Below are positions 39,521 through 51,375 of a stretch of 64,000 nucleotides of DNA, one piece after another. The position numbers and the translations under genes were made by a program. The number at the start of each line of letters is the position of its first letter. Position 1 is the first letter of the stretch. Origin of the DNA: Phorcus lineatus (lineage: Eukaryota; Mollusca; Gastropoda; Trochida; Trochidae); NCBI GenBank assembly GCA_921293015.1, contig OV121092.1, forward strand, positions 36,835,764-36,899,763, in the 5' to 3' direction. Below the pieces are notes generated by a model. The model was not told the origin of the DNA. It worked only from the letters and a program-made list of their open reading frames with translations, and did no database searches.

Positions 39521-41184
39521 TATTGTTGTAGCGAGCGCGATAACTTTCTTAAAAATGCATATTTCTAAACCAAACTTTCATCAAATGTACATCACATTGT
39601 GTTCTATCGATTGAGCAATACCAATTTCCTGTCCGATTCTTGGTTTGGCCTCCAGATTCGAGCTTAAACAGGTACAGATAGCTGATTTTGACCAAATTCG
39701 CGGGAAAAGACTGAGTCCAATATATGCATATTGTTGTAGCGAGCGTGATAACTTTCTTAAAAATGCATATTTCTAAACCAAACTTTCATCAAATGTACAT
39801 CACATTGTAATCTAACAATTGAGCAATACCAATTTCCTGTCCGATTCTTGGTTTGGCCTCCAGATTCGAGCTTAAACAGGTACAGATAGCTGATTTTGAA
39901 CAAATTCGCGGAAAAAGACTGAGTCCAATATATGCATATTGTTGTAGCGAGCACGATAACTTTCTTAAAAATGCATATTTCTAAACCAAACTTTCATCAA
40001 ATGTACATCACATTGTGTTCTATCGATTGAGCAATAGCAATTTCCTGTCCGGTTCTTGGTTTGGCCTCAAGTTTCGAGCTTAAACAGGTACAGATAGCTG
40101 ATTTTGACCAAATTCGCGGAAAAAGACTGAGTCCAATATATGCATATTGTTGCAGCAAGCGCGATAACTTTCTTAAAAATGCATATTTCTAAACCAAACT
40201 TTCATCAAATGTACATCACATTGTGTTCTATCGATAAAGCAATAGCAATTTCATGTCCGATTCTTGGTTTGGGCTCCAGATTCGAGCTTAAACAGGTACA
40301 GATAGCTGATTTTGACCAAATTCGCGGAAAAAGACTGAGTCCAATATATGCATATTGTTGTAGCGAGCGCGATAACTTTCTTAAAAATGCATATTTCTAA
40401 ACCAAACTTTCATCAAATGTACATCACATTGTGTTCTATCGATTGAGCAATACCAATTTCCTGTCCGATTCTTGGTTTGGCCTCCAGATTCGAGCTTAAA
40501 CAGGTACAGATAGCTGATTTTGACCAAATTCGCGGAAAAAGACTGAGTCCAATATATGCATATTGTTGTAGCGAGCGCGATAACTTTCTTAAAAATGCAT
40601 ATTTCTAAACCAAACTTTCATCAAATGTACATCACATTATGTTCTATCGATTGAGCAATACCAATTTCCTGTTCGATTCTTGGTTTGGCCTCCAGATTCG
40701 AGCTTAAACAGGTACAGATAGCTGATGTTGACCAAATTCGCGGGAAAAGACTGAGTCCAATATATGCATATTGTTGTAGCGAGCGTGATAACTTTCTTAA
40801 AAATGCATATTTCTAAACCAAACTTTCATCAAATGTACATCACATTGTGTTCTAACAATTGAGCAATACCAATTTCCTGTCCGATTCTTGGTTTGGCCTC
40901 CAGATTCGAGCTTAAACAGGTACAGATAGCTGATTTTGAACAAATTCGCGGAAAAAGACTGAGTCCAATATATGCATATTGTTGTAGCGAGCGCGATAAC
41001 TTTCTTAAAAATGCATATTTCTAAACCAAACTTTCATCAAATGTACATCACATTGTGTTCTATCGATTGAGCAATAGCAATTTCCTGTCCGGTTCTTGGT
41101 TTGGCCTCAAGTTTCGAGCTTAAACAGGTACAGATAGCTGATTTTGACCAAATTCGCGGAAAAAGACTGAGTCCAATATATGCA
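39521..41184. repeat. Eight-monomer block (1,664 bp), copy 2
   Basis: Matches 35,569-37,232. Differences found: TGTAATCTAAC near 39,808, AGCAAGCGCG near 40,156 (loss of the p12-13 CpG), TGTTCGATTC near 40,671 and GATGTTGACC at 40,727. Confidence 0.83.
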
Positions 41185-41392
41185 TATTGTTGTAGCGAGC
41201 GCGATAACTTTCTTAAAAATGCATATTTCTAAACCAATCTTTCATCAAATGTACATCACATTGTGTTCTATCGATTGAGCAATAGCCATTTCATGTCCGA
41301 TTCTTGGTTTGGGCTCCAGATTCGAGCTTAAACAGGTACAGATAGCTGATTTTGACCAAATTCGCGGAAAAAGACTGAGTCCAATATATGCA
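41185..41392. repeat. AACCAATC/TTCATGTCC monomer leading into the six-monomer HOR
   Basis: Same subtype as the sixth monomer of the HOR that follows, but with the private AATAGCCATTTC near 41,285. It can be read as the truncated left edge of that HOR. Confidence 0.75.
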
Positions 41393-44300
41393 TATTGTTG
41401 TAGCGAGCGCGATAACTTTCTTAAAAATGCATATTTCTAAACCAAACTTTCATCAAATGTACACCACATTGTGTTCTATCGATTGAGCAATAGCAATTTC
41501 CTGTCCGGTTCTTGGTTTGGCCTCCAGATTCGAGCTTAAACAGGTACAGATAGCTGATTTTGACCAAATTCGCGGAAAAAGACTGAGTCCAATATATGCA
41601 TATTGTTGTAGCGAGCACGATAACTTTCTTAAAAATGCATATTTCTAAACCAAACTTTCATCAAATGTACATCACATTGTGTTCTAACAATTGAGCAATA
41701 CCAATTTCCTGTCCGATTCTTGGTTTGGCCTCCAGATTCGAGCTTAAACAGGTACAGATAGCTGATTTTGAACAAATTCGCGGAAAAAGACTGAGTCCAA
41801 TATATGCATATTGTTGTAGCGAGCACGATAACTTTCTTAAAAATGCATATTTCTAAACCAAACTTTCATCAAATGTACATCACATTGTGTTCTATCGATT
41901 GAGCAATAGCAATTTCCTGTCCGATTCTTGGTTTGGCCTCCAGATTCGAGCTTAAACAGGTACAGATAGCTGATTTTGAACAAATTCGCGGAAAAAGACT
42001 GAGTCCAATATATGCATATTGTTGTAGCGAGCGCGATAACTTTCTTAAAAATGCATATTTCTAAACCAAACTTTCATCAAATGTACATCACATTGTGTTC
42101 TATCGATTGAGCAATACCAATTTCCTGTCTGATACTTGGTTTGGCCTCCAGATTCGAGCTTAAACAGGTACAGATAGCTGATTTTGAACAAAGTCGCGGA
42201 AAAAGACTGAGTCCAATATATGCATATTGTTGTAGCGAGCGTGATAACTTTCTTAAAAATGCATATTTCTAAACCAAACTTTCATCAAATGTACATCACA
42301 TTGTGTTCTAACAATTGAGCAATACCAATTTCCTGTCCGATTCTTGGTTTGGCCTCCAGATTCGAGCTTAAACAGGTACAGATAGCTGATTTTGACCAAA
42401 TTCGCGGAAAAAGACTGAGTCCAATATATGCATATTGTTGTAGCGAGCGCGATAACTTTCTTAAAAATGCATATTTCTAAACCAATCTTTCATCAAATGT
42501 ACATCACATTGTGTTCTATCGATTGAGCAATAGCAATTTCATGTCCGATTCTTGGTTTGGGCTCCAGATTCGAGCTTAAACAGGTACAGATAGCTGATTT
42601 TGACCAAATTCGCGGAAAAAGACTGAGTCCAATATATGCATATTGTTGTAGCGAGCGCGATAACTTTCTTAAAAATGCATATTTCTAAACCAAACTTTCA
42701 TCAAATGTACACCACATTGTGTTCTATCGATTGAGCAATAGCAATTTCCTGTCCGGTTCTTGGTTTGGCCTCCAGATTCGAGCTTAAACAGGTACAGATA
42801 GCTGATTTTGACCAAATTCGCGGAAAAAGACTGAGTCCAATATATGCATATTGTTGTAGCGAGCACGATAACTTTCTTAAAAATGCATATTTCTAAACCA
42901 AACTTTCATCAAATGTACATCACATTGTGTTCTAACAATTGAGCAATACCAATTTCCTGTCCGATTCTTGGTTTGGCCTCCAGATTCGAGCTTAAACAGG
43001 TACAGATAGCTGATTTTGAACAAATTCGCGGAAAAAGACTGAGTCCAATATATGCATATTGTTGTAGCGAGCACGATAACTTTCTTAAAAATGCATATTT
43101 CTAAACCAAACTTTCATCAAATGTACATCACATTGTGTTCTATCGATTGAGCAATAGCAATTTCCTGTCCGATTCTTGGTTTGGCCTCCAGATTCGAGCT
43201 TAAACAGGTACAGATAGCTGATTTTGAACAAATTCGCGGAAAAAGACTGAGTCCAATATATGCATATTGTTGTAGCGAGCGCGATAACTTTCTTAAAAAT
43301 GCATATTTCTAAACCAAACTTTCATCAAATGTACATCACATTGTGTTCTATCGATTGAGCAATACCAATTTCCTGTCTGATACTTGGTTTGGCCTCCAGA
43401 TTCGAGCTTAAACAGGTACAGATAGCTGATTTTGAACAAAGTCGCGGAAAAAGACTGAGTCCAATATATGCATATTGTTGTAGCGAGCGTGATAACTTTC
43501 TTAAAAATGCATATTTCTAAACCAAACTTTCATCAAATGTACATCACATTGTGTTCTAACAATTGAGCAATACCAATTTCCTGTCCGATTCTTGGTTTGG
43601 CCTCCAGATTCGAGCTTAAACAGGTACAGATAGCTGATTTTGACCAAATTCGCGGAAAAAGACTGAGTCCAATATATGCATATTGTTGTAGCGAGCGCGA
43701 TAACTTTCTTAAAAATGCATATTTCTAAACCAATCTTTCATCAAATGTACATCACATTGTGTTCTATCGATTGAGCAATAGCAATTTCATGTCCGATTCT
43801 TGGTTTGGGCTCCAGATTCGAGCTTAAACAGGTACAGATAGCTGATTTTGACCAAATTCGCGGAAAAAGACTGAGTCCAATATATGCATATTGTTGTAGC
43901 GAGCGCGATAACTTTCTTAAAAATGCATATTTCTAAACCAAACTTTCATCAAATGTACACCACATTGTGTTCTATCGATTGAGCAATAGCAATTTCCTGT
44001 CCGGTTCTTGGTTTGGCCTCCAGATTCGAGCTTAAACAGGTACAGATAGCTGATTTTGACCAAATTCGCGGAAAAAGACTGAGTCCAATATATGCATATT
44101 GTTGTAGCGAGCACGATAACTTTCTTAAAAATGCATATTTCTAAACCAAACTTTCATCAAATGTACATCACATTGTGTTCTAACAATTGAGCAATACCAA
44201 TTTCCTGTCCGATTCTTGGTTTGGCCTCCAGATTCGAGCTTAAACAGGTACAGATAGCTGATTTTGAACAAATTCGCGGAAAAAGACTGAGTCCAATATA

Positions 44301-44928
44301 TGCATATTGTTGTAGCGAGCACGATAACTTTCTTAAAAATGCATATTTCTAAACCAAACTTTCATCAAATGTACATCACATTGTGTTCTATCGATTGAGC
44401 AATAGCAATTTCCTGTCCGATTCTTGGTTTGGCCTCCAGATTCGAGCTTAAACAGGTACAGATAGCTGATTTTGAACAAATTCGCGGAAAAAGACTGAGT
44501 CCAATATATGCATATTGTTGTAGCGAGCGCGATAACTTTCTTAAAAATGCATATTTCTAAACCAAACTTTCATCAAATGTACATCACATTGTGTTCTATC
44601 GATTGAGCAATACCAATTTCCTGTCTGATACTTGGTTTGGCCTCCAGATTCGAGCTTAAACAGGTACAGATAGCTGATTTTGAACAAAGTCGCGGAAAAA
44701 GACTGAGTCCAATATATGCATATTGTTGTAGCGAGCGCGATAACTTTCTTAAAAATGCATATTTCTAAACCAAACTTTCATCAAATGTACATCACATTGT
44801 GTTCTATCGATTGAGCAATACCAATTTCCTGTCTGATACTTGGTTTGGCCTCCAGATTCGAGCTTAAACAGGTACAGATAGCTGATTTTGAACAAAGTCG
44901 CGGAAAAAGACTGAGTCCAATATATGCA
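41393..44928. repeat. Six-monomer HOR (1,248 bp), nearly three copies, very homogeneous
   Basis: Order: ACACC/CCGGTTC; B with GCACGA; GCACGA/AATAGC/TTGAACAAATTC; AATACC/GTCTGATAC with CAAAGTCGCGG; GCGTGA/TAACAATT; AACCAATC/TTCATGTCC. Copies start at 41,393, 42,641 and 43,889. GTCTGATAC lies at 42,127, 43,375 and 44,623, exactly 1,248 apart. I saw no difference between the first two copies. The third departs after its fourth monomer, which is doubled (GTCTGATAC again at 44,831). This is the most homogeneous HOR in the window and probably the youngest expansion. Confidence 0.9.
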
Positions 44929-45136
44929 TATTGTTGTAGCGAGCGCGATAACTTTCTTAAAAATGCATATTTCTAAACCAAACTTTCATCAAATGTACAT
45001 CACATTGTGTTCTATCGATTGAGCAATACCAATTTCCTGTCCGATTCTTGGTTTGGGCTCCAGATTCGAGCTTAAACAGGTACAGATAGCTGATTTTGAC
45101 CAAATTCGCGGAAAAAGACTGAGTCCAATATATGCA
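44929..45136. repeat. AATACC/TTTGGGC monomer between HOR and ACACC cassette
   Basis: A single monomer with GCGCGA, AATACC, CCGATTC and TTTGGGC. A similar monomer, with CCGGTTC and the private ACCACTTTCC, follows the displaced six-monomer copy at 47,217. Confidence 0.7.
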
Positions 45137-46176
45137 TATTGTTGTAGCGAGCGCGATAACTTTCTTAAAAATGCATATTTCTAAACCAAACTTTCATCAA
45201 ATGTACACCACATTGTGTTCTATCGATTGAGCAATAGCAATTTCCTGTCCGGTTCTTGGTTTGGGCTCCAGATTCGAGCTTAAACAGGTACAGATAGCTG
45301 ATTTTGACCAAATTCGCGGAAAAAGACTGAGTCCAATATATGCATATTGTTGTAGCGAGCACGATAACTTTCTTAAAAATGCATATTTCTAAACCAAACT
45401 TTCATCAAATGTACATCACATTGTGTTCTATCGATTGAGCAATACCAATTTCCTGTCTGATTCTTGGTTTGGCCTCCAGATTCGAGCTTAAACAGGTACA
45501 GATAGCTGATTTTGAACAAATTCGCGGAAAAAGACTGAGTCCAATATATGCATATTGTTGTAGCGAGCGCGATAACTTTCTTAAAAATGCATATTTCTAA
45601 ACCAAACTTTCATCAAATGTACACCACATTGTGTTCTATCGATTGAGTAATACCAATTTCCTGTCCGATTCTTGGTTTGGCCTCAAGTTTCGAGCTTAAA
45701 CAGGTACAGATAGCTGATTTTGACCAAATTCGCGGAAAAAGACTGAGTCCAATATATGCATTTTGTTGTAGCGAGCACGATAACTTTCTTAAAAATGCAT
45801 ATTTCTAAACCAAACTTTCATCAAATGTACACCACATTGTGTTCTATCGATTGAGCAATAGCAATTTCATGTCCGATTCTTGGTTTGGCCTCCAGATTCG
45901 AGCTTAAACAGGTACAGATAGCTGATTTTGACCAAATTCGCGGAAAAAGACTGAGTCCAATATATGCATATTGTTGTAGCGAGCGTGATAACTTTCTTAA
46001 AAATGCATATTTCTAAACCAAACTTTCATCAAATGTACATCACATTGTGTTCTGTCGATTGAGCAATAGCAATTTCCTGTCCGGTTCTTGGTTTGGCCTC
46101 CAGATTCGAGCTTAAACAGGTACAGATAGCTGATTTTGACCAAATTCGCGGAAAAAGACTGAGTCCAATATATGCA
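45137..46176. repeat. ACACC-monomer cassette, five monomers
   Basis: Order: ACACC/CCGGTTC/TTTGGGC; GCACGA/GTCTGATTC/TTGAACAAATTC; ACACC/GAGTAATACC with TGCATTTTG (near 45,757); ACACC/TTCATGTCC; GCGTGA/CCGGTTC with the private CTGTCGATTG near 46,053. It corresponds to 34,321-35,360 at 10,816 bp (52 monomers). Confidence 0.8.
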
Positions 46177-47216
46177 TATTGTTGTAGCGAGCGCGATAAC
46201 TTTCTTAAAAATGCATATTTCTAAACCAAACTTTCATCAAATGTACACCACATTGTGTTCTATCGATTGAGCAATAGCAATTTCCTGTCCGGTTCTTGGT
46301 TTGGCCTCCAGATTCGAGCTTAAACAGGTACAGATAGCTGATTTTGACCAAATTCGCGGAAAAAGACTGAGTCCAATATATGCATATTGTTGTAGCGAGC
46401 ACGATAACTTTCTTAAAAATGCATATTTCTAAACCAAACTTTCATCAAATGTACATCACATTGTGTTCTAACAATTGAGCAATACCAATTTCCTGTCCGA
46501 TTCTTGGTTTGGCCTCCAGATTCGAGCTTAAACAGGTACAGATAGCTGATTTTGAACAAATTCGCGGAAAAAGACTGAGTCCAATATATGCATATTGTTG
46601 TAGCGAGCACGATAACTTTCTTAAAAATGCATATTTCTAAACCAAACTTTCATCAAATGTACATCACATTGTGTTCTATCGATTGAGCAATAGCAATTTC
46701 CTGTCCGATTCTTGGTTTGGCCTCCAGATTCGAGCTTAAACAGGTACAGATAGCTGATTTTGAACAAATTCGCGGAAAAAGACTGAGTCCAATATATGCA
46801 TATTGTTGTAGCGAGCGCGATAACTTTCTTAAAAATGCATATTTCTAAACCAAACTTTCATCAAATGTACATCACATTGTGTTCTATCGATTGAGCAATA
46901 CCAATTTCCTGTCTGATACTTGGTTTGGCCTCCAGATTCGAGCTTAAACAGGTACAGATAGCTGATTTTGAACAAAGTCGCGGAAAAAGACTGAGTCCAA
47001 TATATGCATATTGTTGTAGCGAGCGCGATAACTTTCTTAAAAATGCATATTTCTAAACCAAACTTTCATCAAATGTACATCACATTGTGTTCTATCGATT
47101 GAGCAATACCAATTTCCTGTCTGATACTTGGTTTGGCCTCCAGATTCGAGCTTAAACAGGTACAGATAGCTGATTTTGAACAAAGTCGCGGAAAAAGACT
47201 GAGTCCAATATATGCA
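46177..47216. repeat. Displaced copy of the six-monomer HOR, five monomers
   Basis: Repeats 43,889-44,928 in order at an offset of 2,288 bp (11 monomers), including the doubled GTCTGATAC/CAAAGTCGCGG monomers. With the monomers between, this implies an eleven-monomer duplication that carried the ACACC cassette along. Confidence 0.85.
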
Positions 47217-49490
47217 TATTGTTGTAGCGAGCGCGATAACTTTCTTAAAAATGCATATTTCTAAACCAAACTTTCATCAAATGTACATCACATTGTGTTC
47301 TATCGATTGAGCAATACCACTTTCCTGTCCGGTTCTTGGTTTGGGCTCCAGATTCGAGCTTAAACAGGTACAGATAGCTGATTTTGACCAAATTCGCGGA
47401 AAAAGACTGAGTCCAATATATGCATATTGTTGTAGCGAGCGCGATAACTTTCTTAAAAATGCATATTTCTAAACCAAACTTTCATCAAATGTACATCACA
47501 TTGTGTTCTATCGATTGAGCAATAGCAATTTCCTGTCCGATTCTTGGTTTGGGCTCCAGATTCGAGCTTAAACAGGTACAGATAGCTGATTTTGACCAAA
47601 TTCGCGGAAAAAGACTGAGTCCAATATATGCATATTGTTGTAGCGAGCGCGATAACTTTCTTAAAAATGCATATTTCTAAACCAAACTTTCATCAAATGT
47701 ACATCACATTATGTTCTATCGATTGAGCAATACCAATTTCCTGTCCGATTCTTGGTTTGGCCTCCAGATTCGAGCTTAAACAGGTACAGATAGCTGATTT
47801 TGACCAAATTCGCGGGAAAAGACTGAATCCAATATATGCATATTGTTGTAGCGAGCGTGATAACTTTCTTAAAAATGCATATTTCTAAACCAAACTTTCA
47901 TCAAATGTACAACACATTGTGTTCTAACAATTGAGCAATACCAATTTCCTGTCCGATTCTTGGTTTGGCCTCCAGATTCGAGCTTAAACAGGTACAGATA
48001 GCTGATTTTGAACAAATTCGCGGAAAAAGACTGAGTCCAATATATGCATATTGTTGTAGCGAGCACGATAACTTTCTTAAAAATGCATATTTCTAAACCA
48101 AACTTTCATCAAATGTACATCACATTGTGTTCTATCGATTGAGCAATACCAATTTCCTGTCTGATACTTGGTTTGGCCTCCAGATTCGAGCTTAAACAGG
48201 TACAGATAGCTGATTTTGAACAAATTCGCGGAAAAAGACTGAGTCCAATATATGCATATTGTTGTAGCGAGCGCGATAACTTTCTTAAAAATGCATAATT
48301 CTAAACCAAACTTTCATCAAATGTACACCACATTGTGTTCTATCGATTGAGTAATATTAATTTCCTGTCCGATTCTTGGTTTGGCCTCCAGATTCGAGCT
48401 TAAACAGGTACAGATAGCTGATTTTGACCAAATTCGCGGAAAAAGACTGAGTCCAATATATGCATATTGTTGTAGCGAGCGCGATAACTTTCTTAAAAAT
48501 GCATATTTCTAAACCAAACTTTCATCAAATGTACATCACATTATGTTCTATCGATTGAGCAATACCAATTTCCTGTCCGATTCTTGGTTTGGCTTACAGA
48601 TTCGAGCTTAAACAGGTACAGATAGCTGATTTTGACCAAATTCGCGGGAAAAGACTGAGTCCAATATATGCATATTGTTGTAGCGAGCGTGATAACTTTC
48701 TTAAAAATGCATATTTCTAAACCAAACTTTCATCAAATGTACATCACATTGTGTTCTAACAATTGAGCAATACCAATTTCCTGTCCGATTCTTGGTTTGG
48801 CCTCCAGATTCGAGCTCAAACAGGTACAGATAGCTGATTTTGAACAAATTCGCGGAAAAAGACTGAGTCCAATATATGCATATTGTTGTAGCGAGCACGA
48901 TAACTTTCTTAAAAATGCATATTTCTAAACCAAACTTTCATCAAATGTACATCACATTGTGTTCTATCGATTGAGCAATACCAATTTCCTGTCCGGTTCT
49001 TGGTTTGGCCTCAAGTTTCGAGCTTAAACAGGTACAGATAGCTGATTTTGAACAAATTCGCGGAAAAAGACTGAGTCCAATATATGCATATTGTTGTAGC
49101 GAGCACGATAACTTTCTTAAAAATGCATATTTCTAAACCAAACTTTCATCAAATGTACACCACATTGTGTTCTATCGATTGAGCAATAGCAATTTCCTGT
49201 CCGGTTCTTGGTTTGGCCTCAAGTTTCGAGCTTAAACAGGTACAGATAGCTGATTTTGACCAAATTCGCGGAAAAAGACTGAGTCCAATATATGCATATT
49301 GTTGTAGCGAGCGCGATAACTTTCTTAAAAATGCATATTTCTAAACCAAACTTTCATCAAATGTACATCACATTGTGTTCTATCGATTGAGCAATACCAA
49401 TTTCCTGTCCGATTCTTGGTTTGGGCTCCAGATTCGAGCTTAAACAGGTACAGATAGCTGATTTTGACCAAATTCGCGGAAAACACTGAG
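47217..49490. repeat. Eleven-monomer mixed segment ending at the first indel
   Basis: Contains ATTATGTTC monomers (47,711 and 48,543), B monomers at 47,841 and 48,673, ATGCATAATTC at 48,291 and several private substitutions: ACAACACATTG near 47,910, GAGTAATATTAATT near 48,350, GGCTTACAG near 48,592 and GAGCTCAAAC near 48,814. Private changes are denser here than in the flanking HORs, suggesting less recent homogenisation. Confidence 0.75.
49480..49483. other. 1-bp deletion in the A-run (207-bp monomer)
   Basis: Reads GCGGAAAACACTG instead of GCGGAAAAAGACTG: one A fewer and G replaced by C. From here monomer starts are 1 base early relative to the 208n+1 grid. Confidence 0.9.
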
Positions 49491-51375
49491 TCCAATATAT
49501 GCATATTGTTGTAGCGAGCGCGATAACTTTCTTAAAAATGCATATTTCTAAACCAAACTTTCATCAAATGTACATCACATTATGTTCTATCGATTGAGCA
49601 ATACCAATTTCCTGTCCGATTCTTGGTTTGGCCTCCAGATTCGAGCTTAAACAGGTACAGATAGCTGATTTTGACCAAATTCGCGGGAAAAGACTGAGTC
49701 CAATATATGCATATTGTTGTAGCGAGCGTGATAACTTTCTTAAAAATGCATATTTCTAAACCAAACTTTCATCAAATGTACATCACATTGTGTTCTAACA
49801 ATTGAGCAATACCAATTTCCTGTCCGATTCTTGGTTTGGCCTCCAGATTCGAGCTTAAACAGGTACAGATAGCTGATTTTAAACAAATTCGCGGAAAAAG
49901 ACTGAGTCAAATATATGCATATTGTTGTAGCGAGCGCGATAACTTTCTTAAAAATGCATATTTCTAAACCAAACTTTCATCAAATGTACACCACATTGTG
50001 TTCTATCGATTGAGTAATACCAATTTCCTGTCCGATTCTTGGTTTGGCCTCCAGATTCGAGCTTAAACAGGTACAGATAGCTGATTTTGACCAAATTCGC
50101 GGAAAAAGACTGAGTCCAATATATGCAAATTGTTGTAGCGAGCACGATAACTTTCTTAAAAATGCATATTTCTAAACCAAACTTTCATCAAATGTACATC
50201 ACATTGTGTTCTATCGATTGAGCAATACCAATTTCCTGTCTGATTCTTGGTTTGGCCTCCAGATTCGAGCTTAAACAGGTACAGATAGCTGATTTTAAAA
50301 AAATTCGCGGAAAAAGACTGAGTCAAATATATGCATATTGTTGTAGCGAGCGCGATAACTTTCTTAAAAATGCATAATTCTAAACCAAACTTTCATCAAA
50401 TGTACACCACATTGTGTTCTATCGATTGAGTAATACCAATTTCCTGTCCGATTCTTGGTTTGGCCTCCAGATTCGAGCTTAAACAGGTACAGATAGCTGA
50501 TTTTGACCAAATTCGCGGAAAAAGACTGAGTCCAATATATGCATATTGTTGTAGCGAGCGCGATAACTTTCTTAAAAATGCATACTTCTAAACCAAACTT
50601 TCATCAAATGTACATCACATTGTGTTCTAACAATTGAGCAATACCAATTTCCTGTCCGATTCTTGGTTTGGGCTCCAGATTCGAGCTTAAACAGGTACAG
50701 ATAGCTGATTTTGACCAAATTCGCGGAAAAAGACTGAGTCCAATATATGCATATTGTTGTAGCGAGCACGATAACTTTCTTAAAAATGCATATTTCTAAA
50801 CCAAACTTTCATCAAATGTACATCACATTGTGTTCTATCGATTGAGCAATACCAATTTCCTGTCCGGTTCTTGGTTTGGCCTCAAGTTTCGAGCTTAAAC
50901 AGGTACAGATAGCTGATTTTGACCAAATTCGCGGAAAAAGACTGAGTCCAATATATGCATATTGTTGTAGCGAGCGCGATAACTTTCTTAAAAATGCATA
51001 TTTCTAAACCAAACTTTCATCAAATGTACATCACATTGTGTTCTATCGATTGAGCAATACCAATTTCCTGTCCGATTCTTGGTTTGGCCTCCAGATTCGA
51101 GCTTAAACAGGTACAGATAGCTGATTTTGACCAAATTCGCGGAAAAAGACTGAGTCCAATATATGCATATTGTTGTAGCGAGCGCGATAACTTTCTTAAA
51201 AATGCATATTTCTAAACCAAACTTTCATCAAATGTACATCACATTATGTTCTATCGATTGAGCAATACCAATTTCCTGTCCGATATTTGGTTTGGCCTCC
51301 AGATTCGAGCTTAAACAGGTACAGATAGCTGATTTTGACCAAATTCGCGGAAAAAGACTGAGTCCAATATATGCA
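49491..51375. repeat. Nine-monomer mixed segment with many private changes
   Basis: Includes ATTATGTTC monomers (49,582 and 51,246), GATTTTAAACAAATTC near 49,876, GATTTTAAAAAAATTC near 50,292, GAGTCAAATATATGC near 49,905 and 50,327, TGCAAATTG near 50,126, ATGCATAATTC at 50,370 and TGCATACTTC near 50,580. No clean HOR. Like the previous segment it is less homogeneous than its neighbours. Confidence 0.75.
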
